The translations under genes were made by a program, and so were the position numbers. This document shows, piece by piece, positions 9,466 to 19,051 of a stretch of 64,000 nt of DNA (the first letter of the stretch is position 1; every line of letters begins with the position of its first letter). This DNA is from Pararhizobium sp. A13 (lineage in GTDB: Bacteria > Pseudomonadota > Alphaproteobacteria > Rhizobiales > Rhizobiaceae), in the NCBI RefSeq assembly GCF_040126305.1, contig NZ_CP149511.1, positions 1,364,001-1,428,000 of the forward strand, read 5' to 3'. The notes under the pieces are model-generated. The model did no database searches and was not told the origin of the DNA. It was given only the letters and a program-made list of their open reading frames with translations.

Positions 9466-10185
9466 ATGAACAATGATGGCAAAGTGGAGACCCACCGCAG
9501 GCAGCGACTGGCGCAGGTTGTGATTGATACCCTGCGCGATCGCATCCTGACGGGCGACCTGACGGAAGGGGACCAGTTGCCAACAGAGGGCCAGCTCGAA
9601 GCCGAGTTTGGCGTGAGCAGAACAGTGGTGCGCGAGGCGATCGCCGAACTCAGGGCGGGTGGACTGGTGACGCCACTCCAGGGCAAAGGCGTCTTCGTGG
9701 CAAAACAGCAGCCTGTCCGCCAACAGGCAAGCCTTACCCCAAGGGAGATCAAAAGCATCCCGGAAACCCTTGAATTGCTGGAGTTTCGGATTGCAGTGGA
9801 AGTGGAAGCCGCGGCGATTTCGGCCTATCGGCGCTCGCCGCATCAGGAGGAAGCCATTCGTGCAGCCAATCAACAAATGATCGCCGAAATCAAGGCGGGC
9901 AACCCCACCGTGGAAGCTGATTTCGCGTTTCATCTCGCCATCGCCCAGTCCACGGACAACCGCTACTACATCGAATCGATCTCCCGTTTCGGGGCGCGCT
10001 CGATCCCGCGCAGCCAGTTTCCGACACTCCCCGACACCAGCAATGTCGATTATCTGATGAGCATTGCAGCAGAACATGACCGGATCATCGAGGCAATCGC
10101 AGATCAGGATCCGGATGCTGCACGCATCGCCATGCGCGACCATCTTGTGAACAGCCAGAAGCGATATCGTCGTCTCGCACGATAA
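9466..10185 (+). CDS. GntR-family transcriptional regulator, FadR subfamily
   Basis: A 239-aa regulator. The N-terminal winged helix-turn-helix (residues 10-75) shows the family pattern LRDRILTGDLTEGDQLPTE, EAEFGVSRTVVREAIAEL and GLVTPLQGKGVFV. The C-terminal FCD all-helical ligand domain (about 100-235) contains DFAFHLAIAQSTDNRYY and AAEHDRIIEAIADQD with the metal/ligand-binding Asp and His positions. The ATG at 9466 follows GGGGAAG; an in-frame start at 9406 is less supported. Divergent from the importer and upstream of the sugar-acid genes, it is probably the local repressor, responding to a sugar-acid intermediate. Confidence 0.9.
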   Translation: MNNDGKVETHRRQRLAQVVIDTLRDRILTGDLTEGDQLPTEGQLEAEFGVSRTVVREAIAELRAGGLVTPLQGKGVFVAKQQPVRQQASLTPREIKSIPETLELLEFRIAVEVEAAAISAYRRSPHQEEAIRAANQQMIAEIKAGNPTVEADFAFHLAIAQSTDNRYYIESISRFGARSIPRSQFPTLPDTSNVDYLMSIAAEHDRIIEAIADQDPDAARIAMRDHLVNSQKRYRRLAR

Positions 10186-10213
10186 TATCTCGACAGCCGC
10201 CAAAATTCATATT

Positions 10214-10247
10214 ATGTCATACCTTATCAAGAACAGAGGTATGACAT
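10214..10247. promoter_or_regulatory. Perfect 10-bp inverted repeat over the uxuA-like gene start
   Basis: ATGTCATACC (10214-10223) and GGTATGACAT (10238-10247) are exact reverse complements separated by 14 bases. The right arm covers the ribosome-binding site (AGAGGT) and the first bases of the start codon at 10246. It could be an operator of the upstream GntR protein, or an mRNA hairpin that limits translation. Confidence 0.6.
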
Positions 10248-11220
10248 GTATGTAGGTACACAGCTCGCCGCGCGCGACGACGATGATTATCGGGTCTGGG
10301 CTCAGCTCGGCATAAAGCACATCTGCGCCGACCCCGATGGCAAGCCCGGGACGTGGACGCTCGACGATCTTCATCGCCTCCGAGACAAGGTAGAGAGTTT
10401 CGGCCTGACACTCGACATGATTCAGCTGCCGCTTCCCTCGAGCCCGATCGAAACGGCCACTTACCCCGATATTCTGCTTGCAGGACCGGAACGGGACCGT
10501 CAGCTCGATAATCTATGCAGCCTGATCGAGAACCTGGCCACGGCCGGCATCCCGGCAGCCAAGTACAATCTCAATCTGATCGGCATTCCGCGCACGCCGG
10601 ACGAGCCGGGCCGCGGCGGCTCGCTCAACGCCTCGTTCCGCTGGGACAAGATCGACCAGTCCGCGGCCCCCGGCCTGGCCGGGGCGCTGCCGGAAGACGA
10701 GAACTGGGAGCGCATCGACTACTTCCTCTCGCGTGTGGTGCCGGTCGCGGAAGCGAGCAAGGTCCGGCTCGCCTGCCATCCACATGACCCCTATACGCCG
10801 CCCGGCTATAAGGGCGTGACCCGCGTGCTCGGCACGGTCGAAGGCCTTAAAAAGTTCGTCACGATGCACGAGGGCCCCTACCACGGCCTCAACTTCTGCC
10901 AGGGCACCGTCGGCGAGATGCTCGACAATCCGCGCGAGGAAATCGACGACGTTATCCGCTGGTTCGGTAGCCGGAAAAAGATCTTCAATCTCCATTTTCG
11001 CAACATTCGCGGCAAGAAGCTCTCCTTCATGGAAACCTTCCCGGACGAGGGCGACATGGACATGGCCTGTTCGCTCAAGGTCTACCGGGACGTGGGCTAC
11101 GAATACATGGTCATGCCGGACCATGTGCCGACGATCAGCGGTCGCGATCCGCAGGGCGTCGCCTTTGCCTTTTGCTACGGCTACACGACCGCCCTCCTGC
11201 AAGCGCTTGACGCCTACTGA
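10246..11220 (+). CDS. Mannonate dehydratase-like protein (UxuA family)
   Basis: A 324-aa TIM-barrel protein of the UxuA family, whose typical member dehydrates D-mannonate to 2-keto-3-deoxy-D-gluconate. Family landmarks are the active-site stretch RLACHPHDPY, the segment GLNFCQGTVGEM, the metal-ligand region IFNLHFRNIRGKKLSFMETF directly followed by DEGDMDM, and MPDHVPTISG near the C-terminus. At 324 aa it is shorter than E. coli UxuA (394 aa) and matches the short subgroup. It heads the plus-strand sugar-acid genes. The true substrate could be another aldonic acid. Confidence 0.82.
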   Translation: MYVGTQLAARDDDDYRVWAQLGIKHICADPDGKPGTWTLDDLHRLRDKVESFGLTLDMIQLPLPSSPIETATYPDILLAGPERDRQLDNLCSLIENLATAGIPAAKYNLNLIGIPRTPDEPGRGGSLNASFRWDKIDQSAAPGLAGALPEDENWERIDYFLSRVVPVAEASKVRLACHPHDPYTPPGYKGVTRVLGTVEGLKKFVTMHEGPYHGLNFCQGTVGEMLDNPREEIDDVIRWFGSRKKIFNLHFRNIRGKKLSFMETFPDEGDMDMACSLKVYRDVGYEYMVMPDHVPTISGRDPQGVAFAFCYGYTTALLQALDAY

Positions 11221-11271
11221 GCCAATACTCGCTCAACGTCCCCTACCCTTTCCAAAAAAGGCCCCTTTTTC

Positions 11272-12174
11272 ATGACCCCAAATCAACTCAAGATAGCGCT
11301 CGGCAGCGGCCTGCTCTCTTTCCCGGTCACCACGTTCAAGCCGGATCTCAGCATCGACGAAGACGCCTATCGGACCCATATCGATTGGCTCGATGGATTT
11401 GGTGCGGCCGTGCTGTTTGCACCCGGCGGTACCGGCGAGCTTTTCTCGCTGACGCCCGCAGAAGTGGCTTCTGTCACGAGGATGGCCAAGGCCACGGCCG
11501 GCAGGACGCCGATCCTCGGAGGCGCCGCCTATGGCACGGCCATGGCTGTCGAAATGGCAAAGGCGGCCGAGGCTGCGGGTGCCGACGGCGTCCTGCTGCT
11601 GCCTCCCTATCTCATGTTCTGCGAACAGGAAGGGTTGGTCGCCCATGTAAAAGCGGTGTGCGACGCTGTCGGTATCGGTGTCGTCGTCTACAACCGCGAC
11701 AATATCGTTCTGACCGCCGACAGCCTGCAGATGCTCTGCGACCTGTGCCCCAATCTCATCGGCTTCAAAGATGGCTATGGCGAAGTGGACCGGGTGATCG
11801 AAATCACCACCAAGCTGGGAGACCGCATGGTCTATATCGGCGGCATGCCGACCCACGAACTCTATGCGACCGCCTATTTCGCAGCGGGTGTCACAACCTA
11901 TTCCTCCGCCGTCTTCAACTTCGTGCCCGAGCTGGCCCAGCGCTTCTACACGGCGCTTCGTGCCGGCGACACCAAGACGACCGATACCATCCTCAAGGAC
12001 TTCTTCTTTCCGCTGACTGCTCTACGCAATCGCCGCAAGGGCTACGCCGTGTCGATCATCAAGGCGGGCTTGCAGGCCAGAAATCGCCAAGCCGGTCCCG
12101 TGCGCCCTCCTCTGGTGGATTTATCGGATGGAGAAATGACCCAGCTCAAGGTTCTGATCGACGCCAATATCTAG
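11272..12174 (+). CDS. kdgD: 5-dehydro-4-deoxyglucarate dehydratase (KdgD)
   Basis: A 300-aa DHDPS/NAL-superfamily enzyme that dehydrates and decarboxylates 5-keto-4-deoxyglucarate to 2-oxoglutarate semialdehyde. It starts with IALGSGLLSFPVT, typical of this subgroup, and contains LFAPGGTGELFSL. The catalytic Tyr is in VVVYNRDN (about 140), the Schiff-base Lys in IGFKDG (about 166), and the C-terminal signature is RNRRKGYAVSIIKAG then AGPVRPPLVDL. It follows the uxuA-like gene by 51 bases. A 2-keto-3-deoxygluconate aldolase would fit the upstream enzyme better, but the subgroup motifs point to KdgD. Confidence 0.85.
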   Translation: MTPNQLKIALGSGLLSFPVTTFKPDLSIDEDAYRTHIDWLDGFGAAVLFAPGGTGELFSLTPAEVASVTRMAKATAGRTPILGGAAYGTAMAVEMAKAAEAAGADGVLLLPPYLMFCEQEGLVAHVKAVCDAVGIGVVVYNRDNIVLTADSLQMLCDLCPNLIGFKDGYGEVDRVIEITTKLGDRMVYIGGMPTHELYATAYFAAGVTTYSSAVFNFVPELAQRFYTALRAGDTKTTDTILKDFFFPLTALRNRRKGYAVSIIKAGLQARNRQAGPVRPPLVDLSDGEMTQLKVLIDANI

Positions 12175-12222
12175 TCCGCGGGCAGTCACGCCCCCATAAC
12201 AGAGCAGTTCAGAACGGGGAAA

Positions 12223-13527
12223 ATGATGTTTTCACACGCCCGCAAGGACTTCGGTCCAGATTTTGTGTTCGGTGTCGCGATGGCGGCCCATCAAATCGAA
12301 GGCGGACAGGCCGACGGCAGGGGCTCATCCATATGGGACAGCTTTGCCGCCACGCCTGGCAATATCAAGAACGCTGAAAACGGCGCGGTTGCCTGCAACC
12401 ACTATAACCGATGGGCGGAAGATCTCGATCTTATCCGGGACGGCGGGTTTGACGCTTACCGGTTTTCATTTTCCTGGTCCCGTCTCATTCCAGACGGCAC
12501 AGGAGCCCTGAACGAAGCAGGGTTCGACTTCTACGACCGCCTCATCGACGGCATGCTGGAACGCAATATCAAGCCATTCGCGACGCTCTATCACTGGGAT
12601 CTTCCCAGCGCCCTTCAGGACAGGGGCGGTTGGATGAACAGGGATACACCCGGTGCTTTTGCGGACTACGCCACGCAGATCACGCGGCGTTTCGGTGATC
12701 GGCTGGCCACCACTGCGACCCTCAATGAGCCTTGGTGCATCACGATATTGAGCCATTTTCTCGGGATACACGCACCGGGCTATCGCGACATCCGTGCTGC
12801 ATCCCGGGCGATGCACCATGTCTTGCTCGCCCATGGCCTGGGCATCGACGCCATGCGCGCCGAGGGCGGCAAAAATCTCGGCATCGTGGTGAACATGGAA
12901 AAAGCTGAACCGCTCACTCAGGCCCCGCAGGACATTGCGGCCGCTGAACTCGGCGACGCAATCTTCAACCAATTTTTCCTCGATGGCGTCCTGAAAGGAC
13001 AGTATCCGAAGCTCGTCACCGACAGAATCGAGCAATATCTGCCCGCAAACTGGCAGAGCGATCTCGATTTGATTTCCCCTCGATTGGACTGGATCGGTCT
13101 CAATTACTATACCCGGTCCCTCTATCGATATGATCCCACCGTACCGGTGTTCCCGTTCGCTCAGTCCAGAGGCGAACTCGAAAAGAACGACCTTGGCTGG
13201 GAAACCTACCCACAAGCGCTGACGGAGTTTCTCAAGCGCGCCTCCGATCGCTACCCCGGGTTCCCGATCTATGTCACCGAGAACGGCATGTCGGAGAGTG
13301 ATGACGGCAAGCGCATCGATTTCTTCGACAAGCATTTCGGCGCTATTCGCGATGCGCAGGCGCAAGGGGTCGATGTTAGGGGTTACATGGCCTGGACTTT
13401 GATCGACAACTTTGAATGGGCTGAAGGCTACAGCGCAAAGTTCGGCATCGTTGCCATGGACCCGGTCACGCGAAACAGGGCGCCCAAAGGCAGCTATCGG
13501 GCGTTTCAGAAAATGCTTGGCAGATGA
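12223..13527 (+). CDS. Beta-glucosidase, glycoside hydrolase family 1
   Basis: A 434-aa cytoplasmic GH1 enzyme (no signal peptide) that releases a terminal beta-linked sugar. The N-terminal GH1 pattern is FVFGVAMAAHQIEGG. The acid/base Glu is in TLNEPW (about 169) and the nucleophile Glu in YVTENGMS (about 353); substrate-binding WTLIDNFEWAEGY lies near the end. GGGGAA precedes the start; Met1 or Met2 could be used. It follows kdgD by 48 bases. It probably hydrolyses what the PepT-type importer brings in; with the sugar-acid enzymes present, a beta-glucoside or glucuronide is plausible. Confidence 0.92.
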   Translation: MMFSHARKDFGPDFVFGVAMAAHQIEGGQADGRGSSIWDSFAATPGNIKNAENGAVACNHYNRWAEDLDLIRDGGFDAYRFSFSWSRLIPDGTGALNEAGFDFYDRLIDGMLERNIKPFATLYHWDLPSALQDRGGWMNRDTPGAFADYATQITRRFGDRLATTATLNEPWCITILSHFLGIHAPGYRDIRAASRAMHHVLLAHGLGIDAMRAEGGKNLGIVVNMEKAEPLTQAPQDIAAAELGDAIFNQFFLDGVLKGQYPKLVTDRIEQYLPANWQSDLDLISPRLDWIGLNYYTRSLYRYDPTVPVFPFAQSRGELEKNDLGWETYPQALTEFLKRASDRYPGFPIYVTENGMSESDDGKRIDFFDKHFGAIRDAQAQGVDVRGYMAWTLIDNFEWAEGYSAKFGIVAMDPVTRNRAPKGSYRAFQKMLGR

Positions 13528-13650
13528 TTTTCGTGTGATGAGGCATCGGCGCACATCGACAGCGCTCATCCTATTGTCCTGTCTCATCGTCTTCTCCTCG
13601 ATTTGAAGACCCATCGCGGTCCGTCACGGCGGTCGAAGCGCGAAGGCCGG

Positions 13651-14091
13651 TTACGGCGCACTGGTTGGCGACATTCGAGGTTTCAGAGGATGAGATCCGG
13701 GACCGACCGCATGGACGTGACATGCGCACACAACAAAGCCGGCGCCCTTGCAGCCCGACCGCATCAATCGGAACGAGAGCGGGGCCGAAGCCCCACCGTC
13801 GTCCTGTTCGAATGCTGCCATCTGGGCAGTGGCCGCATTTCTGAGAACGTGGGCCTGCAGGCCCATGTCGGCGGCGAATTCGCGTTTGCGCTGGGCGCGG
13901 CTGTCGAACCCGACAGGACCTTCAGGATTTTCGTCGCGATAGTCGTTGGAGAGTTTGGCGGTGAGGTCGCGGGCTTCTGTCACCGAGCGGCTGTGCTGGA
14001 AAGTCTCCACCGTTTTTGCGATCTCGGGATCATCGGCCGGGTCGCCGTCCGGCTGATAGCCGAATTGCCACAGAAGGAAGTCGCTTGCCAC
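13651..14091 (-). pseudogene. Remnant of a conserved protein of unknown family
   Basis: An open minus-strand frame whose first half looks like real protein (VASDFLLWQFGYQPDGDP, ARDLTAKLSNDYRDENPEG, SRAQRKREFAADMGLQA) while the second half loses character. Upstream of the GTG at 14091 the same frame reads YGLGVDLQRDQGR directly after a stop, as if an original ATG has been lost. I do not recognise the family. The surrounding 13528-14284 stretch holds nothing else I can support. Confidence 0.35.
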
Positions 14092-14284
14092 CCGGCCCTG
14101 GTCACGCTGGAGATCAACACCAAGGCCATATTACTCCTCACTGGCCCATGGTATGATTTCAGGTCTGGCGAAATGCGCGCCGCTGGCATAGCGGCTGGCG
14201 ATTGCCGGCAGGCGGGCCCGCTGCGCAGTTTGTGGGCACCGCTCTCGTGTGCCAAATTGCGGTATCAAGGCGGAAGGCTTTTCC

Positions 14285-15382
14285 ATGCACCGCATCCTTG
14301 CCGTCGCTGTTGTCGCGCTTGCAGCCGTGGTTGGTTACTCCGCGCAGGCCGAGGTGCTGGTCGGAGTTTCCGCCGCGATGACAGGACGGCTCGCCTGGAT
14401 CGGTGAGCAGGGCCAGCGTGGCGCAGAGATGGCGGTTGCCGATCTCAATGCGACGGGCGGCGTGCTCGGCCATCAGGTGCGGCTCATCACCGTCGACGAC
14501 TTCTGTGATCCCGAGCAAGCAGTGGCCGCCGCCGAAAAGCTCGTGGCTGATGGTGTCGTGCTCGTCGTCGGGCATTACTGTTCTGGAGCCTCGATCCCGG
14601 CATCGAAAGTGTACGAGGCGGCGGGAGTTTTGCAGATTTCGCCAGGGTCGACCAATCCGCTGTTGACCGAACAAGGCCGTGCCAACGTGTTCCGCGTCAT
14701 TGGTCGCGACGATGCGCAGGGGGTCGTGGCCGGCAACTACCTGGCCGATCATTGGGGCGACAAGAAGATTGCGATCCTTCACGACGGCACCACGTATGGC
14801 AAGGGTCTTGCCGATGAGACCAGAAAGCAGTTGAAGAAGCGGGGTGTGGCCGAGGCGATCTATCAGGCGTACACGCCTGCGAAGAGCGACTATTCGGCTG
14901 AGATCGCTGCACTAAAGGCTGCGGATGTCGCCGTGGCGTATGTTGGCGGCTATCATGCCGAGGTTGCGCTGATTGTTCGTGGCGCACGTGACCGCGGCGA
15001 CACGGTTCAGCTCATCTCCGGCGATGCCCTGGCGACCGAGGAATTTGCCCTGATCGCCGGTCCCGCCGCCGAGGGAACTCTCTTTACGTTCTCCGCGGAC
15101 GCACGGCGAAATCCCCAAGCGGCCCCGGTGGTGGAGCGGTTCCGTGCAGAAAATTTCGAACCCGCAGGCTATACGCTGCTGAGCTACGGCGCCGTTCAAG
15201 CCTGGGCGCAGGCGGTCAAGGAAGCCGGTTCGCTGGACCTGCGCGAAGTCATTACGTCATTGCGCACCCATCAATTCGATACCGTGCTGGGCCGTATCGA
15301 CTTTGACGACAAGGGCGACCTCACGGTCCAGAGCTGGGTATGGTATATCTGGAAGGATGGCGAATACGTGCCATTGAAATAA
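14285..15382 (+). CDS. Periplasmic ligand-binding protein (LivJ/LivK type) linked to a sensor kinase
   Basis: A 365-aa type I periplasmic binding protein with signal peptide MHRILAVAVVALAAVVGYSA and a mature protein beginning near EVLVGVSAAMTGRLAW. Family features are GQRGAEMAVADLNATGGVLG, LITVDDFCDPEQAV, LVVGHYCSGASIPASKVYE and ILHDGTTYGKGLADE. No permease or ATPase gene accompanies it. It is followed instead by a membrane histidine kinase, two response-regulator genes and a cyclase, so it probably serves as the periplasmic sensor presenting a small ligand to the kinase. The ATG at 14285 is chosen because the signal peptide starts there. Confidence 0.85.
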   Translation: MHRILAVAVVALAAVVGYSAQAEVLVGVSAAMTGRLAWIGEQGQRGAEMAVADLNATGGVLGHQVRLITVDDFCDPEQAVAAAEKLVADGVVLVVGHYCSGASIPASKVYEAAGVLQISPGSTNPLLTEQGRANVFRVIGRDDAQGVVAGNYLADHWGDKKIAILHDGTTYGKGLADETRKQLKKRGVAEAIYQAYTPAKSDYSAEIAALKAADVAVAYVGGYHAEVALIVRGARDRGDTVQLISGDALATEEFALIAGPAAEGTLFTFSADARRNPQAAPVVERFRAENFEPAGYTLLSYGAVQAWAQAVKEAGSLDLREVITSLRTHQFDTVLGRIDFDDKGDLTVQSWVWYIWKDGEYVPLK

Positions 15383-15469
15383 CACAACGCTGATCACTGC
15401 GGATCGCGTTCGAGAAAAAAGCTGTGCGGGCCATGTTGACCACATCAGCCGGATCGATGGGTCGCCGCG

Positions 15470-16141
15470 ATGTTTGAACGTCTCGGCATACGTGGCCGGT
15501 TACTCTTCGCTTTCTTTGGGATCAGCACCTTCGCGGTGCTCGCGACCGCCGCGGCCGTGTATGCCTTCCTCCAGGTGGGCGAGGTCGTCGAGCGGATCAC
15601 GGATCGCCGGGTTCCGTCCGCGCTCGGATCGCTCGAAGTCTCCCGCCAGGCTGAGCGGGTCGCCGCCACAGCACCGGCCGTCCTTGCTACCACCAGCACG
15701 GTTCAGCACAATGAGGTCTCGGCTGCGATCGGAGCGGAGATGGCGCGCCTCGAAGATTTGCTCGCCGCGCTCAAAGGCACCGCGGTAAACGCGGCGGCCG
15801 TAGCTGAGATCGAAGCCGCGGTGATCGGCCTGCGGCGCAATCTCAAAGCTCTCGACGATCTTGTCGCCGCTCGCCTCACCGTGGTTGCACGCAAAGAGGA
15901 ACTCCTGCGCCGTTTGTCAGCGACGACAACTGCAAGCGAGCGTCTCGTGGCGCCCGGCATTCTGGTGATGAACTCGAAGGTCCCCCAGTGGCGTGCAATC
16001 GTGGCGGATGCCGCCGCGCCACCGACGCGCGCGCGACAGCGACGACAGACCTTGCGCAGGCAATCTCCTCCTACATACCGCAACAGAAGGCGCAACGGGA
16101 GATTTCGGCGATCAACGAAGCGCTGCTCAAGGCGGCGATAG
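15470..16141 (+). CDS. N-terminal part of a hybrid histidine kinase (frameshifted from the rest)
   Basis: Starts [20 protein letters not shown] with a membrane helix at about residues 9-32, followed by a helical periplasmic sensor region (to about residue 180). After [16 protein letters not shown] (near 16020) the frame loses protein character (Arg-rich, ending SRRR), while the frame one base back carries [17 protein letters not shown] and continues the same domain. The switch falls in the run gcgccaccgacgcgcgcgcg (about 16018-16037). One missing base in the ancestor, or in this assembly, explains it. Treat with the next entry as one gene, 15470-18681. Confidence 0.7.
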   Translation: MFERLGIRGRLLFAFFGISTFAVLATAAAVYAFLQVGEVVERITDRRVPSALGSLEVSRQAERVAATAPAVLATTSTVQHNEVSAAIGAEMARLEDLLAALKGTAVNAAAVAEIEAAVIGLRRNLKALDDLVAARLTVVARKEELLRRLSATTTASERLVAPGILVMNSKVPQWRAIVADAAAPPTRARQRRQTLRRQSPPTYRNRRRNGRFRRSTKRCSRRR

Positions 16142-18681
16142 CGCCGACGCCCGGCGATCTGGAGCTGATGTCCTTTCCGTTGCGCCGCTCGGTCGACTCC
16201 CTTGCGGCGGTGACGCCTGAGATAGATGAGAAGCTGCGGACGCGGTTCCGCCAGCGCGTTGACGAGTTCGAGGGGCTGATCGACGGTTCGACGAGCATCC
16301 CAAAGGCGCGCGAAGAAGAGCTCGCAGTGCTCGCAAAGGGCGGGAAGCTCTTGGCGGAGAATGATCAGCTGTCGCACAATTTAACCGGTGCCGTGAACCG
16401 TCTCGTAGCCGCGGCCAACCGCGACATCTCCGAGGCTGGCCGCGAAGCAGCAACCGTCCAGCACTTTGGTACCGGAGTTGTCCTTGGCTCAGCTGTCCTG
16501 AGCCTACTCAGTTCAGTTCTGGTCGTTTGGCTGTATGTCGACCGCAGTCTTCTCGCTCGTCTGGCGGGCTTGAGCCAAAGCATGCTCGCCATCGCCGGTG
16601 GCAATCTTCGGGCGCCACTGCCTGCCACGGGCCGCGACGAGATCGGTCGCATGGCCAAGGCACTTCGGCTGTTCCGTGACACTGCGGTCGAGGTCGAGGA
16701 AAAAAATCTGCGCGAGGTCGCCGAAGCGCGCCAGCGACTCGTCGATGCAATCGAGAGCATCTCCGAAGGCTTCGCCCTATACGATGCTGAGGACCGACTT
16801 GTCCTGTGCAACAGCCGCTACAAGGACATCCTCTATCCCGACATAGCCGATGCCGTGGTGCCGGGCGCGCAATTTGAGACGATTGTCCGCAAGGCCGTGA
16901 AACAGGGCCTCGTCGAGGATGCGAAAGGCCAAGAGGAGGAATGGCTCGCCGCGCGGCTTGAGGCACATCGCAATCCTAAGCAGACGCTGGTTCAACATCG
17001 CAGCCACGACCGCTGGGTTCAGGTTAATGAGCGACGCATTACCGGCGGCGGCACGGTCGCGGTCTACACAGACATCAGCAAGCTCAAGCGGCACGAGACG
17101 GAGCTCGAGATCGCGCGGGACGTGGCCATGGCGGCGACCCAGGCCAAGAGCAAGTTCCTTGCCAGCATGAGCCACGAGTTGCGCACCCCGCTGAACGCCA
17201 TCTTGGGCATTACCGAAATGCTGCAGGAAGATGCCAACGAAGCTGGCCAAGGCGAATTGATCGAACCGCTTGGACGGGTCGCGGGAGCCGGCAAGCATCT
17301 GCTCAAGCTTATTAACGAGGTGCTCGATCTGTCCAAGATCGAGGCCGGCCGCCTGGAATTGCATATCGAGGCATTCGATATCGCAGGTATGGTTCAAGAT
17401 GCCGCGACAACCGCGCAGCCACTTGCACAGAAAAACCGCAACCGGCTCATCATCCACCGCCCGGATGACATTGGCAGCATGCGCGCCGATCCGCTTCGGG
17501 TTCGTCAGATCCTCCTCAACCTGCTGAGCAATGCATGCAAGTTCACGGAAAATGGCGAGGTGACAATTGCGGCGACGTGGGCGAAGGTTGATGGAGCCGA
17601 GGGCGTGTTGTTTACGGTTGCCGATACCGGCATCGGCATTACGCCGCAGCAGATGACGAACCTGTTCCAGGAGTTTAGCCAGGCCGACAGTTCCACTACC
17701 CGCAAGTACGGCGGCACCGGACTTGGGCTTGCCATCAGCCAACGCCTGTGCCGCGCAATGGGTGGCCACGTCACCGTGGACAGCACTCCTGGCGTCGGCA
17801 CCAAGTTCACCGTGTGGCTGCCGTCGGCGATCGAGGCGCCTCCCACGCTGGCACAGCCGCCGATCCCTGGCGTCGCCGCTGACGATCATGTTCGCCTCGT
17901 CTCGAACGTGGTCCTCGTCGTTGATGACGATGAGGCGGTGCGGGACCAGATGCGCCGGTTTCTGGTCCGCGAGGGCTGCGATGTGGTGACGGCCAAGGAC
18001 GGTGCAGAAGGCCTTAAACTGGCACGGCAACTGAAGCCAGCACTCATCACCCTTGACGTGCTGATGCCGGGCTGCGACGGCTGGAGCGTCCTGCAGGAAC
18101 TGAAGGCGGATCCTGAACTCGCGACTATCCCCGTCGTGATGCTCACCATGGCCGACGAGAGGAACCGGGGGTACACGCTCGGTGCCGCCGATTACATGGT
18201 TAAGCCGATCGAGCGCGATACGCTGCGGAAACTCATTGCGAAATTCTGGTCCGGCGCGTCTGGCTCAGCGCTGCGGGTTCTGATCGTCGAGGACGATGAG
18301 AACACGCGTCAGCAATGGCGGCGCATATTGAGCACAGAGGGTTGCGACGTGGACGAGGCCGAGAATGGCCGGTTCGCGCTGGAACGTCTCATCCACGCGC
18401 TTCCGGACCTCATCATTCTAGATCTCATCATGCCGGAAATGGACGGCTTCGAGTTCCTTGTCGAATTGCGCAGACAGCCTGCCTTCAAGGCGGTGCCGGT
18501 CGTGGTCGTGACGGCGGCGACCCTCAGCAAGGAAGATCACCGGCGCCTCAGCGGTGGTGTCGAGCGCGTGCTCGCCAAGACCGCCTTCAGCCACGACGAG
18601 CTTCTTGAGGAGCTGCGCAAGACGGTTGCACTATACGTTCTCAAACGAAACTCGCCTGACAAGGATCGCCATCGTGTTTAG
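15988..18681 (+). CDS. Hybrid histidine kinase body: HAMP, PAS, HisKA, HATPase and two receivers
   Basis: Main part of the sensor kinase; genuine sequence starts near 16030 ([10 protein letters not shown]). Domain order by residue of this frame: rest of the periplasmic domain (10-155), second membrane helix (165-185, [20 protein letters not shown]), HAMP (186-235), PAS-like domain (250-365), HisKA with phospho-His396 in [18 protein letters not shown], HATPase with [17 protein letters not shown] and GGTGLGLAI, then two receivers with acceptor Asp in [11 protein letters not shown] and [11 protein letters not shown]. The second receiver keeps a Lys near its end (VLAKTAF). It is joined to the N-terminal piece only through a frameshift, so the gene may be inactive unless that is an assembly error. 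Confidence 0.85.
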   Translation: MACNRGGCRRATDARATATTDLAQAISSYIPQQKAQREISAINEALLKAAIAPTPGDLELMSFPLRRSVDSLAAVTPEIDEKLRTRFRQRVDEFEGLIDGSTSIPKAREEELAVLAKGGKLLAENDQLSHNLTGAVNRLVAAANRDISEAGREAATVQHFGTGVVLGSAVLSLLSSVLVVWLYVDRSLLARLAGLSQSMLAIAGGNLRAPLPATGRDEIGRMAKALRLFRDTAVEVEEKNLREVAEARQRLVDAIESISEGFALYDAEDRLVLCNSRYKDILYPDIADAVVPGAQFETIVRKAVKQGLVEDAKGQEEEWLAARLEAHRNPKQTLVQHRSHDRWVQVNERRITGGGTVAVYTDISKLKRHETELEIARDVAMAATQAKSKFLASMSHELRTPLNAILGITEMLQEDANEAGQGELIEPLGRVAGAGKHLLKLINEVLDLSKIEAGRLELHIEAFDIAGMVQDAATTAQPLAQKNRNRLIIHRPDDIGSMRADPLRVRQILLNLLSNACKFTENGEVTIAATWAKVDGAEGVLFTVADTGIGITPQQMTNLFQEFSQADSSTTRKYGGTGLGLAISQRLCRAMGGHVTVDSTPGVGTKFTVWLPSAIEAPPTLAQPPIPGVAADDHVRLVSNVVLVVDDDEAVRDQMRRFLVREGCDVVTAKDGAEGLKLARQLKPALITLDVLMPGCDGWSVLQELKADPELATIPVVMLTMADERNRGYTLGAADYMVKPIERDTLRKLIAKFWSGASGSALRVLIVEDDENTRQQWRRILSTEGCDVDEAENGRFALERLIHALPDLIILDLIMPEMDGFEFLVELRRQPAFKAVPVVVVTAATLSKEDHRRLSGGVERVLAKTAFSHDELLEELRKTVALYVLKRNSPDKDRHRV

Positions 18682-19051
18682 GATCCTCTACGTCGAAGAC
18701 AATGAGGACAACATCTACATGCTGTCCGCGCGGCTCAGACGCAAAGGCTACGAGGTAATCGTCGCCACGGATGGCGATCAGGGTGTGGCGCGTGCGCGAT
18801 CGGACGCACCGGCGCTGATCCTGATGGACCTGAGCCTTCCCGTCCTTGACGGCTGGGAGGCGACAAGACGTCTCAAGGCATTGGCTGAGACACGCGATAT
18901 TCCCGTGATTGCGCTCTCGTCGCACGCGATGGCTGGCGACCGCGAAGCAGCAATGGCAGCCGGGTGCGATGACTTCGATACCAAACCCGTCGACCTCGCG
19001 CGCCTGCTTGCAAAGATCAAGGCCCTACTCCCAAAGGGGTCGATGCCATGA
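18674..19051 (+). CDS. Single-domain response regulator (DivK-like)
   Basis: A 125-aa lone receiver domain: [12 protein letters not shown] (acidic pocket), phospho-acceptor Asp52 in [15 protein letters not shown], Ser/Thr switch in [12 protein letters not shown], and Lys in [10 protein letters not shown]. The GTG at 18674 overlaps the kinase stop and is preceded by AAGGA; this gives exactly a receiver, whereas a longer upstream frame is non-homologous. Its stop overlaps the cyclase start by 4 bases. It is probably the phosphorelay partner of the hybrid kinase. The DivK resemblance is by architecture and motif, not proof of a cell-cycle role. Confidence 0.87.
   Translation: MFRILYVEDNEDNIYMLSARLRRKGYEVIVATDGDQGVARARSDAPALILMDLSLPVLDGWEATRRLKALAETRDIPVIALSSHAMAGDREAAMAAGCDDFDTKPVDLARLLAKIKALLPKGSMP

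Noticed and set aside
13603..14406. A 267-codon plus-strand open frame
   Set aside because: Low-complexity residues, overlaps the signal-peptide region of the LivK-like gene in another frame; the opposite strand has better protein character.
16000..16040. Programmed frameshifting in the sensor kinase
   Set aside because: No slippery heptamer or clear downstream structure; a simple indel in a GC repeat is more likely.
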